Positions 31,550-41,456 of a stretch of 64,000 nt of DNA are shown here, in pieces. The stretch spans positions 62,001 to 126,000 of the forward strand of contig CAAGMZ010000020.1 in assembly GCA_900771195.1 (NCBI GenBank), given 5' to 3'. The stretch's first letter is position 1. The number at the start of each line of letters is the position of its first letter. Source of the DNA: Lachnospiraceae bacterium (lineage in GTDB: Bacteria > Bacillota > Clostridia > Lachnospirales > Lachnospiraceae). A program made the position numbers and the translations under genes. The notes beneath the pieces were generated by a model. The model did not search any database. It had not been told where the DNA came from and saw only the letters and a list, made by a program, of their open reading frames with translations.

Positions 31550-32698
31550 TTACGATACCCCCACGTTCTTAATAATACTATCTGCTATCTTGTTAAGTGG
31601 TCTGACTTCATTTACCAGTCCGGCCTCTGCAATGGTCCTTGGCATTCCGTATACCACGCAGCTTTCTGCATCCTGTCCGATGACATATATGCTCTTTCCT
31701 GCATCCTTAAGAGCCTTTATTCCTTTTGTACCATCACTGCCCATTCCCGTAAGCACTGCACATGTGATTTCATCATAATCCGAATCACAGAGCGACTCAT
31801 ACATTACGTTGGCACATGGTCTCAGTCCTTCGACTGCCGGCTCATCTGACAGTTTTATTACATACCCTGACACGTTCTTAACCACCCGCATATGTTTTCC
31901 TCCGGGGGCAATATAAACATGTCCTTTCTGAATACAATCACCATCCTCCGCTTCTTTGACCTTTACCTTGCTCATTGAATCAAGCCTTGATGCCAATGAT
32001 GCCGTAAAACCTTTTGGCATATGCTGTACAAGCACTACTCCTGCATCCAAATTGGCAGGAAGAAGAGGGATAACCTGCTGAAGTGACTTTGGCCCTCCTG
32101 TTGAACATGCAATGGCAACAAGCTTTGATTTACCGCTTTTTCCGGCAATTCCAAGATGCGCTGCCGAAGGCTTTGCAAGTACAACGGGTTTATTTTTCAG
32201 ACCCGGAGCCTCAAGTGCCGGCGGAGTGCGCCTTTCTGCTGATAATGCTTTAGGTGCTCTCTCTGTTCCGCCTATTGAATTCTTGTTAAAGTCATTTCCG
32301 GAAACGAGTGCTATCATGTTCAGCATGTGAGTCCGGAAGCCTTCACCCTTAACCTCATAGAAATTCTCCGGCTTGGTGACAAAATCAAGTGCGCCCAGTT
32401 CCAATGCCCTGATGGCTTCTTTGGTTCCTTCCTTTGCAACTGTACTTACAACAACCACAGCTTCCTTCATGTGATTCTTCTGCAATTGTTCCAGCAATTC
32501 AAGACCATTCATCCTTGGCATGTTGATGTCAAGCATCACAAGATCATAATATCCGGGTCTGCGAACAAGCTTGTCAAATCCATCAAGCCCGTCCACTGCA
32601 GTATCCAGCACTTCATATTCTGTATTCTGTTTTATTATATCAGAAATTACCCTTCTCATGAGTGCAGAGTCATCAATAATTAGAAATTTTTTTCCCAT
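31550..32698 (-). CDS. cheB: Protein-glutamate methylesterase CheB
   Basis: Response regulator with methylesterase output, 382 residues. The receiver domain has DDSALMRR and phosphorylated Asp57 in LVMLDINMPRMNG. After a linker of about 50 residues the esterase domain shows the catalytic Ser in CSTGGPKS, His in VQHMPKGF and Asp in TGMGSDGTKG. It removes methyl groups from chemoreceptors. The matching methyltransferase gene cheR is not in the window. Confidence 0.96.
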   Translation of the reverse strand: MGKKFLIIDDSALMRRVISDIIKQNTEYEVLDTAVDGLDGFDKLVRRPGYYDLVMLDINMPRMNGLELLEQLQKNHMKEAVVVVSTVAKEGTKEAIRALELGALDFVTKPENFYEVKGEGFRTHMLNMIALVSGNDFNKNSIGGTERAPKALSAERRTPPALEAPGLKNKPVVLAKPSAAHLGIAGKSGKSKLVAIACSTGGPKSLQQVIPLLPANLDAGVVLVQHMPKGFTASLASRLDSMSKVKVKEAEDGDCIQKGHVYIAPGGKHMRVVKNVSGYVIKLSDEPAVEGLRPCANVMYESLCDSDYDEITCAVLTGMGSDGTKGIKALKDAGKSIYVIGQDAESCVVYGMPRTIAEAGLVNEVRPLNKIADSIIKNVGVS

Positions 32699-32721
32699 AC
32701 GTACTCTCCAATGATTCTAAA

Positions 32722-33450
32722 TCAGTTTGTTCTTTTGCGTATACGTCTTTCTTCCTCAAATATGTATTTAATAAGCATATCCCTGTATTGCTCGGATATA
32801 TTCTCAAATTCCACTCTGTGTTCAAATTTACCGTGATTATACATCTGTTCCTCTGAAGCGATAACAGTTGAAGGCAGTCTGTACTTGAGAGTTTTATCGT
32901 CAACCGTTATCTCAAACAAAATCATTGCATGCTGGCCTTTCCTGATTCTGCCTGTGCCCACAAACCGGAGTCCTCCTCCGCTTATGTCAAGTGTATTCCC
33001 GGCAGAGAATGCTCCTGCATCAAGAAGTCTTTCCGGAAATTTTCTCTCTGTTGCTATATATTGGTATTCTTCTTCCGATATGCCGGCGTAATAGATTGGG
33101 AAATTTTTTTCAAGCCTGTAATACTGCCGTCTCTGGTACTTCTTTAACTCACTGGTGAACTCAACCTCCATTGAATAAATGTTGCCGTTTTTGAATCTGT
33201 CAAGAATAACAACTGTACACCGGTACATACCTTTCGATGTGTAAAAAAAGGCATCATATTCCTTTCCCTTTGACAACGGAACTATACGCCCCTGCTGAAT
33301 CGGCATGGCAACCCTTATGTGTCTGTCATCATGGCATTCAAAAATCTGGCTTGCATAAACATTGGCCTTCATTCCGTCATTTTTCTGGGTTGCGGAAAGC
33401 ACTTCCGAAAAATCTATCTTGTCACCTTCTGATATCAGTTTATTGCCCAT
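32722..33450 (-). CDS. PilZ-domain flagellar regulator (YcgR/MotI-like)
   Basis: Cytoplasmic c-di-GMP receptor of 242 residues. An N-terminal YcgR-like beta domain (about 1-100) is followed by PilZ with the RxxxR motif in RRQYYRL near residue 108 and D/NxSxxG as LDISGGGLRF near 153. Proteins of this type brake or disengage the flagellar motor when c-di-GMP rises. It lies between flhG and cheB, 17 bp and 23 bp away, so motor braking is built into the operon. Which motor protein it contacts is not known from sequence. Confidence 0.87.
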   Translation of the reverse strand: MGNKLISEGDKIDFSEVLSATQKNDGMKANVYASQIFECHDDRHIRVAMPIQQGRIVPLSKGKEYDAFFYTSKGMYRCTVVILDRFKNGNIYSMEVEFTSELKKYQRRQYYRLEKNFPIYYAGISEEEYQYIATERKFPERLLDAGAFSAGNTLDISGGGLRFVGTGRIRKGQHAMILFEITVDDKTLKYRLPSTVIASEEQMYNHGKFEHRVEFENISEQYRDMLIKYIFEEERRIRKRTN

Positions 33451-33467
33451 GTTTTACTCCTACATCT

Positions 33468-34352
33468 TTATGTTCTGCTTTTACTTCCAAATAATCTGGC
33501 AAAAAGACCGGCAAGTCCCTTTCCGTAGTCGTTCACCTGCGTATCACCTTTGCACAGGCTCTCTCCTATTTCGCGGAATGCCTTTGCCGGTGCCGATGAC
33601 GGATATGCTATTGACACCGGAGTCTGCCTCATTACAGCTTTGGCTATTGAATCATCATTGGGTATTGCCCCAAGGTATTCCAGATTAATATTCAGGAATC
33701 TGTCAACCACTGCAGAGAGCTTTTCATAAACATTTCTGCTCTCGGCGCCGGAACGCACCTTGTTGGCCAGAAACATTATTTTGTTCTTATCCTTGATATA
33801 ATTTTTATTTAATGACAGTGCCTTCAGAAGTGCATAAGAATCGGTTATTGATGTAGGCTCCGGTGTGGTGACAAGTATTACCTCAGGACTTGCTGCCACA
33901 AATTCCAGTACTGCCGGGGAAATTCCCGCACCGGTATCTATAATGACCACATCGGCAAGCTTTTCCAGTTCCACCATTTTGAATACAAGTCTTTTTATCT
34001 GTTCGTGGTCAAGGTTGACAAGTCTCGCAATTCCCGAACCGCCCGACACAAACATTACTCCTTCGGGTCCTTCTGTAATTATTTCTTTAAGTTCCCTTCC
34101 TCGGAACATCAAATCAGCCAAAGTATATTTGGGTATAACGCCAAGCATGACTTCAATGTTGGCAAGCCCGAAATCCGCGTCAAAAATAACGACTTTTTTC
34201 CCCTGCCTTCTGAACTGCAATGCCAGATTTATAGACAGACTTGACTTGCCCACACCACCTTTTCCGCTTGTTACGGTTATAATTCTGGAGTGAGCATTTT
34301 TTGCCTCATTTTGCTCTTTGACAATTTCCCGCAATTTTTCTGCCTGATCCAT
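33468..34352 (-). CDS. flhG: MinD-like ATPase FlhG (YlxH)
   Basis: ParA/MinD-type ATPase of 294 residues that sets flagellar number and placement and works against FlhF. The deviant Walker A motif SGKGGVGKSS is near residues 29-38, with a second Asp motif in IFDADFGLANIEV and DTGAGIS. The ATG at 34352 is chosen because GGAGG lies five bases before it; the frame is open to 34364. An N-terminal activation motif rich in Gln/Leu (DQAEKLREIV) matches the FlhF-activating segment of the family. Follows flhF by 33 bp. Confidence 0.92.
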   Translation of the reverse strand: MDQAEKLREIVKEQNEAKNAHSRIITVTSGKGGVGKSSLSINLALQFRRQGKKVVIFDADFGLANIEVMLGVIPKYTLADLMFRGRELKEIITEGPEGVMFVSGGSGIARLVNLDHEQIKRLVFKMVELEKLADVVIIDTGAGISPAVLEFVAASPEVILVTTPEPTSITDSYALLKALSLNKNYIKDKNKIMFLANKVRSGAESRNVYEKLSAVVDRFLNINLEYLGAIPNDDSIAKAVMRQTPVSIAYPSSAPAKAFREIGESLCKGDTQVNDYGKGLAGLFARLFGSKSRT

Positions 34353-34385
34353 AGACACCTCCATATGTGAACGAATCGTCGCCTG

Positions 34386-35627
34386 TTATATCTTCTGATT
34401 ATCGCCGCCCAAAAAATTCTTGGCAAGCTTCTGCACATCTGCTTTTTCTATATCATCCGGAACATTTTGTCCGCTTGTCGTATATGAAAGCGGAGCATTT
34501 GTATACAATCTGGTGTTCAGTATGTTTCCAAGAGAAACAGTCTCATCAAGCTTTGTAAATAACAGCCTGCATCCATCCACATCCTTATATACATCGCAGA
34601 TATTTATGATGTCCCTGTACTTGGTTGTCACGCTGAGCACAAGAAAAATCTCCACATCAATGTCAATATCAGATTTTCTGATGCTGTCAATAAGCTCAAC
34701 AACCTCTTCATGCTGCTTTTCATCCTTGTGTGAACGGCCTGCCGTATCGATAAAAATCATATTGTAAGCATCAAGGCTTCTTACTGCATCTTCCATCTCA
34801 TAAGGAGTATACACGACGCTTACCGGAACATCTATTATGCTGGCATAAGTATTCAGCTGCTCGACTGCAGCTATTCTGTATGTATCAGCGGTCACCATGG
34901 CAACCTTCTTATTTTCGGTAAGCTTAAATGTGGAAGCAAGCTTGGCAATCGTTGTGGTTTTACCCACACCGGTCGGTCCTATAAAAAATACGGCCTTCCT
35001 TCTTCCGTCATCCTCAATGCATTCAGGTTCCCCCAGCTTCAGAATGATTTTCTGGTACACAGAAGCAAGAATGCTGTCAAGATTCGATTCCTTCTTAAGA
35101 GAACTCTCAATATCGTTAATTATTGCATTGGCATATTTCTCATCGACCTCATTTTCAATAAGTTTGTTGTAAATAAGTCGAAGTGATTTAAAATTAACAT
35201 TCTGCTCCCTGGTCTGTTCCTGCACTTCCGTTTCAGGCTTTTCCTCTGAATTTTCTCCCTCTTTGGTCATACGGTTCTTAAGCATGTCATGCAGGCTGTC
35301 AATTTTCTTTTCTATTACTTCCGATGCCTTTCCGCCCGCCGCCGGCTCTGTAGTATCGTCTGCACGCAGATCAATCTGTGAATTCTGCTTTCTGACAGCC
35401 TCTTTTGCAGCCTGACCGAATGAGTTTTTCATGCTGTCGGAATTTTTGGCAAATTCCTTCTCTTCAAGAGCAGCCGTAATCTCCACATAATCCTTTTTGA
35501 AAAGCCTTGCAAGCCCACGCTGCTTCATGGTCTTTACATTGAGCACCACCGCTCCGGGGCCGAGCTCCTCTCTGGCTTTCATTACTGCCTCTGTTTCATT
35601 GCTTCCTGTGTATCTCTTGACTATCAT
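34386..35627 (-). CDS. flhF: Flagellar SRP-like GTPase FlhF
   Basis: Signal-recognition-particle GTPase homologue of 413 residues that specifies flagellar position. A basic N-terminal B domain (about 1-190) precedes the NG domain, with P-loop FIGPTGVGKTTTIAKLA, TADTYRIAAVEQL, DTAGR and TKLDE motifs in order. Its ATG directly follows the flhA stop. The order flhA-flhF-flhG is the usual one. Confidence 0.95.
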   Translation of the reverse strand: MIVKRYTGSNETEAVMKAREELGPGAVVLNVKTMKQRGLARLFKKDYVEITAALEEKEFAKNSDSMKNSFGQAAKEAVRKQNSQIDLRADDTTEPAAGGKASEVIEKKIDSLHDMLKNRMTKEGENSEEKPETEVQEQTREQNVNFKSLRLIYNKLIENEVDEKYANAIINDIESSLKKESNLDSILASVYQKIILKLGEPECIEDDGRRKAVFFIGPTGVGKTTTIAKLASTFKLTENKKVAMVTADTYRIAAVEQLNTYASIIDVPVSVVYTPYEMEDAVRSLDAYNMIFIDTAGRSHKDEKQHEEVVELIDSIRKSDIDIDVEIFLVLSVTTKYRDIINICDVYKDVDGCRLLFTKLDETVSLGNILNTRLYTNAPLSYTTSGQNVPDDIEKADVQKLAKNFLGGDNQKI

Positions 35628-37667
35628 TTATATCGTCACCATCCCAACTGACTGTAATTCTACATCTGACTCAACCTCATTGTATGAGATGACTGTCAGA
35701 TCCTTTATGTAATCGCTGGTAAGCTTTTTAAAGTAAATGCGGACTATCGGAGATGTTATCACAATAGGTGTCTTTCCCATATCCTCGAGCTTGCCTATTT
35801 CTGTTCTGACAGAATCTATCATGGTCCTTATCCTGTCAGGAGCAAGATTGATATATGAACCCTGTTCCGTGTGTTTTACCGAATTCATTATCTCCTGTTC
35901 GAGAGACGGGTCAAGCGTCACAACACTTGTAACCTCGTTAGCGGCAAAAAACTTGCTGGATATTGCCCTCTTTAAGCTCTGTCTGGCATATTCGGTAAGC
36001 ACATCCGTATCTCTGGTAGAGGTTGCATGATCCGCCAGTGTCTCAAAAATCGTAAGCAGATCTCGTATGGATATTCCCTCCTCCAAAAGATTCTGCAACA
36101 CCTTCTGTATCTCGCCCACGCTCATAAGCTTTGGCACAAGCTCGTCCACCAGCGTCGGATTGCTTTCTTTCAGGTTGTTGATAAGATTCTGCGTATCCTG
36201 TCTTGTGAGCAGCTCCGCAATATGTTCCTTGATAACCTCGGTAAGATGCGTCGCAATTATGGAAGGAGCATCAACCACCGTGTACCCCAACGATTCAGCC
36301 CGCTCACGCTGGCTTTCCGTTATCCATATGGCAGGCAGATGAAATGACGGTTCAAAAGTGGGAATTCCGGAAATTTCCTCCTCCACGAACCCGGGATTCA
36401 TTGCCATGTAATGGTCAAAAAGTATCTCTCCCTCGCTCACCTGTATGCCTTTTATTTTAATAATATACTGATTAGGATTCAACTGTATATTATCACGCAG
36501 ACGTATGATTGGAACGACCGTACCAAGCTCAAGAGCTACCTGCCGCCTTATCATCACGACTCGGTCAAGCAAATCCCCGCCCTGATTAACATCGGCAAGC
36601 GGAATGATTCCATATCCAAACTCTAACTCTATAGGGTCAACAGACAAAAGCGAAACCACATTTTCCGGTTTTCGTATCTCCTGGGCTTCCGACTGGACCT
36701 CCTCCGTTTCGGTCTCAATCTCGGATACAGCCTGTTTCCTGTTGTTGACAAGTCCAAGGACAAAAAGTAAAACACCGAGGATAATAAACAATACCGTAGG
36801 CAAAGGAGTAGCGATTCCCATTAGCGCAATTGTGGCACCTACTATCATGAGCACCTTGGATGTGGAAAACAGCTCGCCGACAATTTCTTCCGGCAGCTCC
36901 TCTTCCTTGGAAGCTTTGGTTACGATAATACCGGTGGACAATGATATAAGCAGCGAAGGAATCTGGCTGACAAGTCCGTCACCTATTGTGAGGAGCGCAT
37001 ACTCATTGAGCGCATCGTTAAACGACATTCCCCGCCTCATGACTCCCATCAGTATACCGCCTACAAGGTTTATCACCGTTATAATAAGACCTGCGGCCGC
37101 ATCTCCTTTAACATACTTCGTGGCACCATCCATGGAGCCGAAAAAAGATGCTTCCTGCTGTATCTTATCACGCCTTATCTTGGCTTCCTTATCGGTGATG
37201 GCTCCGGTATTAAGGTCCGCATCAATAGCCATCTGCTTACCGGGCATGGCATCGAGGGTAAATCTTGCGGTAACCTCCGATACACGTTCTGAACCCTTGT
37301 TGATAACAACAAACTGTACAATCAAAAGTATTATAAAAACTATAAATCCAATAATCATGTCATTGCCGCCGACAAACTGTCCAAAAGCAACTACCACATT
37401 TCCGGGATTTCCCGTCTTGAGTATAAGCTTTGTCGATGACACATTAAGCCCTATCCTGAATATGGTCGTGAACAGCAGCATCGTAGGAAATGACTGCATA
37501 TCAAGTACATCCTTGGAATAAAGTGATGTAAAAAGAATAATCAGGGCTATGGATATATTGAATGCCATGAGTATATCAAGAACAAATGACGGAACCGAAA
37601 TAAAAAGGCAGACTATTGCCGTCAGCAGATAAACACCGATGAATATGTCTGTCTTTTTGAATTTCAT
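35628..37667 (-). CDS. flhA: Flagellar export gate protein FlhA
   Basis: Export-gate subunit of 679 residues. The ATG at 37667 has AAAGGAG seven bases upstream; the frame is open to 37688 without such a site. About eight N-terminal membrane segments (to about 310), the FHIPEP-type cytoplasmic loop with RFTLDAMPGKQMAIDADLNT, then the large C-terminal domain that docks chaperone-substrate complexes. It couples proton flow to protein export. Lies 47 bp after flhB. Confidence 0.96.
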   Translation of the reverse strand: MKFKKTDIFIGVYLLTAIVCLFISVPSFVLDILMAFNISIALIILFTSLYSKDVLDMQSFPTMLLFTTIFRIGLNVSSTKLILKTGNPGNVVVAFGQFVGGNDMIIGFIVFIILLIVQFVVINKGSERVSEVTARFTLDAMPGKQMAIDADLNTGAITDKEAKIRRDKIQQEASFFGSMDGATKYVKGDAAAGLIITVINLVGGILMGVMRRGMSFNDALNEYALLTIGDGLVSQIPSLLISLSTGIIVTKASKEEELPEEIVGELFSTSKVLMIVGATIALMGIATPLPTVLFIILGVLLFVLGLVNNRKQAVSEIETETEEVQSEAQEIRKPENVVSLLSVDPIELEFGYGIIPLADVNQGGDLLDRVVMIRRQVALELGTVVPIIRLRDNIQLNPNQYIIKIKGIQVSEGEILFDHYMAMNPGFVEEEISGIPTFEPSFHLPAIWITESQRERAESLGYTVVDAPSIIATHLTEVIKEHIAELLTRQDTQNLINNLKESNPTLVDELVPKLMSVGEIQKVLQNLLEEGISIRDLLTIFETLADHATSTRDTDVLTEYARQSLKRAISSKFFAANEVTSVVTLDPSLEQEIMNSVKHTEQGSYINLAPDRIRTMIDSVRTEIGKLEDMGKTPIVITSPIVRIYFKKLTSDYIKDLTVISYNEVESDVELQSVGMVTI

Positions 37668-37714
37668 GTTTTTCTCCTTTCCTGTCATTATGTAATCCCA
37701 TCATCACAGGCAGT

Positions 37715-38827
37715 TTATATCTTATTCTTTAATTTCCATACAAAAGCAAGAACCTCGGCCACCGCCTGGTAAAGTTCCTGCGGAATCTGCTGATCCAAAT
37801 CCACGTTGTAATATATCATCCTTGCCAGCGGTTTATTTTCAACAATCTCAACATCATTTTCCCTGGCAATTTCCTTTATCTTCATGGCAACATAATCTGC
37901 GCCCTTCGCCACTACCACCGGAGCTTTTCCTGAATCAGGCTCGTATTTGAGAGCCACAGCCAGATGCGTGGGGTTGGTGATGACCACGTCCGCTTCCGGC
38001 ACAGCCTGCATCATACGTCTTCTTGAGGCTTCCTGCATACGGCGCTTCTGGGCACTTTTTACCTCAGGGCTTCCCTCAGTGTTCTTCCACTCATCCTTCA
38101 CTTCCTGCTTGGTCATCTTCATGTCCTGCTTGAACTTGAATTTCTCGAAGACATAATCAGCAACACCGATGATAAGATAGATAACGCTTATGTTGATTCC
38201 AAGCCCAATAATAATGTCGCCCATGGCGGCAATTGCCTGCTGAAGCGTAATCTCATACAGGTTGAAAATAATTGCTATATCATTCTTTAGCTTATTGTAC
38301 GCCACAATCAGGCATACTGCAACTATTGCTATCTGTTTCAGGACATTTACCAGCGTCCTGACGCTGAATATCCTCTTAATGCCGCTTGCCGGGCTCAGCT
38401 TATTTCCCTTAGGTTTCATGGGCTCTGTAGCTACTTTCCACTTCACCTGCACCAGGTCACTTACAAAAGCAATGACAAAGCCTATGGCAAAAATTGGCAG
38501 CAGGATGAGGAGAATATCCTGAAGTGCAATTCGCAACACATTAACAAAATAATGACCCACATCAGTACTTTCCAGACCTGTATTTCCAAAATCGGAAATT
38601 CTTGTATAATAGCTTAAAAACCCTTCTGCGAATTTATTCCCCATTACTCCTGTATAAAACTTAAGTATCAGAAAAAAAGCAAGAAGCGTTATCGCCCCGG
38701 TCAAATCACGGCTTTTTGCAACCTGTCCTTTTTTCCGGGCATCCTCAATCTTCTTGGGCGACGCCGGTTCGGTTTTCTCTCCGCCGGGTCCATCCTTTGC
38801 AAAAAACTGAAGGTCGTATCTTATCAT
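37715..38827 (-). CDS. flhB: Flagellar export switch protein FlhB
   Basis: Export apparatus protein of 370 residues with four membrane segments and a cytoplasmic domain holding the self-cleaving NPTH motif in VVITNPTHLAVALKYE. Cleavage between Asn and Pro switches export from rod/hook to filament proteins. The N-terminus KTEPASPKKIEDARKKGQVAKS is typical. It overlaps fliR by four bases. Confidence 0.96.
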   Translation of the reverse strand: MIRYDLQFFAKDGPGGEKTEPASPKKIEDARKKGQVAKSRDLTGAITLLAFFLILKFYTGVMGNKFAEGFLSYYTRISDFGNTGLESTDVGHYFVNVLRIALQDILLILLPIFAIGFVIAFVSDLVQVKWKVATEPMKPKGNKLSPASGIKRIFSVRTLVNVLKQIAIVAVCLIVAYNKLKNDIAIIFNLYEITLQQAIAAMGDIIIGLGINISVIYLIIGVADYVFEKFKFKQDMKMTKQEVKDEWKNTEGSPEVKSAQKRRMQEASRRRMMQAVPEADVVITNPTHLAVALKYEPDSGKAPVVVAKGADYVAMKIKEIARENDVEIVENKPLARMIYYNVDLDQQIPQELYQAVAEVLAFVWKLKNKI

Positions 38828-39597
38828 GAAAGACCTCCCACAATGCTTTTGGCAGCCTGCTCCATCATATTCATGATAAATGTTGATACTGACGGAAGCA
38901 TTTCAACCGTAAGAAACATAATGCCAAGCCCGATAAGCAGCTTCATCTGTATGCCGACCGCAAACATATTAAGCTGCGATGCCACCTTGGTCAGTATGCC
39001 GAGGATTGCATTCATCAGCATTACCGCCACAAAAACAGGAAGCGCTATCCTGAAACCCACAATAAAATAATCAGCCAGCATTTCAACCACTGAGTCGTAA
39101 AGCGAGACATTGACCGTCATTTCTCCAATGGGAATGACAGCATAAGTATCTATGATTGCAGCCAGAAGGAACTGGTAAAGACCCGATACCATCATAAGCA
39201 GCATCACTGCATAATAATAAAACGTTCCGGAAACGGTCTGCTGTGTCTTCGTCGCCGGATCAAACATGCTGGCCATAGACAGTCCTATATTCATGTCTAT
39301 AATATGTCCCGCAAAAGTAATCGTCTGGACGCAAAGGTTACATACAAATCCAAGAAGAAGTCCTATAACGCTCTCCTTTAACACAAGCGTGGCATAATCA
39401 AGTATACCCGTATACTCCAGCGTACGGTCCGGAATAAGCATAAAAATCAGTATTGATAAAAAAACAGCCAGTCCGAGCTTTGTCCTCTGCGGAACTCCTG
39501 CCATGCCAAAAAAAGGTGCCGTATATATAAAGCTAGCTACTCGTACCAGAACAAGCAAAAATATTTCCCAGTAATTCAAAGCTATCTCAAAATTCAT
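38824..39597 (-). CDS. fliR: Flagellar export gate protein FliR
   Basis: Membrane protein of 257 residues with about six segments, part of the FliPQR export gate. The ATG at 39597, preceded by GGCAGG, is preferred to an in-frame TTG at 39612. The KESVIGLLLGFV and ATKTQQTVSGTFYY segments are typical. It ends overlapping flhB by four bases and starts soon after fliQ. Confidence 0.93.
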   Translation of the reverse strand: MNFEIALNYWEIFLLVLVRVASFIYTAPFFGMAGVPQRTKLGLAVFLSILIFMLIPDRTLEYTGILDYATLVLKESVIGLLLGFVCNLCVQTITFAGHIIDMNIGLSMASMFDPATKTQQTVSGTFYYYAVMLLMMVSGLYQFLLAAIIDTYAVIPIGEMTVNVSLYDSVVEMLADYFIVGFRIALPVFVAVMLMNAILGILTKVASQLNMFAVGIQMKLLIGLGIMFLTVEMLPSVSTFIMNMMEQAAKSIVGGLS

Positions 39598-39613
39598 AAC
39601 GACACCTGCCAAA

Positions 39614-39883
39614 TCACTTTATGTACATGTTAAAATTAGACCAGAGTTCTTCCATAAATTCAGTAATGTTATTAAGCATCCATGTGCCAAATATCATCAT
39701 TCCCACAAACACAGCCACTATCTTGGGCACAAATGTCAGTGTCTGCTCCTGTATGGATGTCAAAGTCTGAAAAATACTGATGACAAGCCCCACAACAAGA
39801 GAAATTATAAGAAGCGGAGCAGCACATTCGATAATAAGAAACAGCGCCTGTCTCACAACATCCATAACCTGTCCCTCTGTCAT
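39614..39883 (-). CDS. fliQ: Flagellar export gate protein FliQ
   Basis: Small membrane protein of 89 residues from the ATG at 39883 (AAGGGAG upstream), the standard FliQ length; a GTG at 39892 is an alternative. Two hydrophobic hairpin segments with SIFQTLTSIQEQTLTFVPKI between them, the family signature. It forms the FliP5Q4R1 gate complex with its neighbours fliP and fliR. Confidence 0.95.
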   Translation of the reverse strand: MTEGQVMDVVRQALFLIIECAAPLLIISLVVGLVISIFQTLTSIQEQTLTFVPKIVAVFVGMMIFGTWMLNNITEFMEELWSNFNMYIK

Positions 39884-39900
39884 ACGAACCACTCCCTTCG

Positions 39901-40710
39901 CTAATAGAATGTCTTAACAAGATTTCCTATGATCAGATTCCATCCGTCAGCCATAACAAAAAGGAGTATCTTGAATGGCAGCGAAATCGTTGTCGGCGGC
40001 AGCATCATCATACCCATAGACATAAGTGTGGAAGCCACAACCATATCAATTATTATAAATGGAATATATATCAAAAATCCGATAATAAACGCTGTTCTGA
40101 GTTCGCTGACAATGAAGCTCGGAACGAGAACATACGTAGGAATATCATCATACGTCTGCGCATCATCAATATCTGCAATCTCCATAAACATCTTAATATC
40201 CTTGGTATTGGTCTGTTCGAACATAAAATCCCTCAGTGGCTCAATACCGATATCATAAGCCTCCTCGGCAGTTATCTCGCTGTTGGACAGAGGAACTATT
40301 GCCTCGTTGTATATCTTTCCAAAGGTAGGCGCCATTATAAAAAATGTCAGAAACAGCGAAAGCCCTACCAATACCTGATTGGGCGGTGATGTCTGTGTGC
40401 CGAGTGCTGTTCTGGTAAAATGCATCACAATAATAATTCTTGTGAAGGATGTGAGCATAATAAGAATGGAAGGTGCCAGAGCAATCACAGTAAGCACAAG
40501 CATTATCTGCAAAACACTTGCCAAGTCACTTCCATTACCAACAGTTACTCCAATTGTAAATGTATCGGGATCTACCGCAGCGCTCTCAGTCTCCGAAAGA
40601 ATATCCGAGGCCATGACACCTGTACGGTTCAACACGACATATATTGCCACAACCCCGAGGAGAACGGACATCTTCTTCAAAAATCCAAAAATCTCACTTC
40701 TCCTGTTCAT
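39901..40710 (-). CDS. fliP: Flagellar export gate protein FliP
   Basis: Export-gate protein of 269 residues with a cleavable N-terminal signal-like segment (about 12-35) and four further membrane segments. Signatures: SILIMLTSFTRIIIVMHFTR and ALGTQTSPPNQVLVGLSLFL, then PFKILLFVMADGW. It overlaps the end of fliO by 17 bases. Confidence 0.96.
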   Translation of the reverse strand: MNRRSEIFGFLKKMSVLLGVVAIYVVLNRTGVMASDILSETESAAVDPDTFTIGVTVGNGSDLASVLQIMLVLTVIALAPSILIMLTSFTRIIIVMHFTRTALGTQTSPPNQVLVGLSLFLTFFIMAPTFGKIYNEAIVPLSNSEITAEEAYDIGIEPLRDFMFEQTNTKDIKMFMEIADIDDAQTYDDIPTYVLVPSFIVSELRTAFIIGFLIYIPFIIIDMVVASTLMSMGMMMLPPTTISLPFKILLFVMADGWNLIIGNLVKTFY

Positions 40711-41074
40711 CTTCTGCCTCTTTCCCGCTGTTCACTTTAAATCTGCTGAAAACATTTCCAAAAGTTTCCGGCGTTTTTTTATCCTGTGCATCAAGCTCGA
40801 GCGAATCCTCGTTGACCTCACCGATACACGAAACCGTATCCTTGCACACAGCAATAAGATACGTCTTGTCTCCTGCCTTCACAATCTCAAGCACCTTGCT
40901 GTTAGACAGCCTGAAGCTCTCGATAACCTTGATATTGCCATGAGACATATATTTCTTCTGATGCGAACCTACGAATCTTGTGGTGAAATATGTAAGCGCC
41001 AACACAAGCGCAAATATGAGCAAAGTCACCACAAATTGTCCAATATGATTTGTTATAAGTGCACCGACAATCAT
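40694..41074 (-). CDS. fliO: Flagellar biosynthesis protein FliO/FliZ
   Basis: Protein of 126 residues from the ATG at 41074, one base after the cheY stop. One membrane segment (about 12-33) then a cytoplasmic domain with the GNIKVIESFRLSNSKVLEIV motif characteristic of FliO, and a charged C-terminal tail. FliO helps assemble the FliP ring. Position before fliP supports the assignment. Confidence 0.88.
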   Translation of the reverse strand: MIVGALITNHIGQFVVTLLIFALVLALTYFTTRFVGSHQKKYMSHGNIKVIESFRLSNSKVLEIVKAGDKTYLIAVCKDTVSCIGEVNEDSLELDAQDKKTPETFGNVFSRFKVNSGKEAEDEQEK

Positions 41075-41075
41075 T

Positions 41076-41438
41076 CTAACCAACTACTTTTCTCACTGCT
41101 TCAAGAACACGGTCAGCCTGGAAAGGCTTTACAATGAAGTCCTTTGCACCTGACTGAATGGATTCAATAACCATAGCCTGCTGACCCATTGCTGAACACA
41201 TAATTACTGTAGCATCGGGGTCTGCTGCCTTAATCTTCTTAAGAGCCTGTATGCCGTCCATCTCCGGCATGGTGATGTCCATAAGAACAAGATCCGGCTT
41301 AAGTTCAGCATACTTTTCAACTGCCTTGGCTCCGTTCTCTGCCTCTCCTGCCACATTGTACCCATTCTTTGTAAGAATGTCCTTAATCATCATTCTCATA
41401 AAAGCTGCATCGTCGCAAATCAGTATGTTCTTTGCCAT
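41076..41438 (-). CDS. cheY: Chemotaxis response regulator CheY
   Basis: Single receiver domain, 120 residues. Acidic pocket DD at 9-10, phosphorylated Asp54 in LVLMDITMPEMDG, Thr/Ser switch in IMCSAMGQQ and Lys in FIVKPF. CheY-phosphate binds FliM and FliY to change motor behaviour. Its place between fliY and fliO is the usual Firmicute arrangement. Confidence 0.96.
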   Translation of the reverse strand: MAKNILICDDAAFMRMMIKDILTKNGYNVAGEAENGAKAVEKYAELKPDLVLMDITMPEMDGIQALKKIKAADPDATVIMCSAMGQQAMVIESIQSGAKDFIVKPFQADRVLEAVRKVVG

Positions 41439-41456
41439 ATTAATCTCCTTAATCTT

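Noticed and set aside
36604..37521. 305-codon plus-strand frame opposite flhA
   Set aside because: Shadow of the FlhA codon pattern; Ser/Ile/Pro-rich translation without family features.
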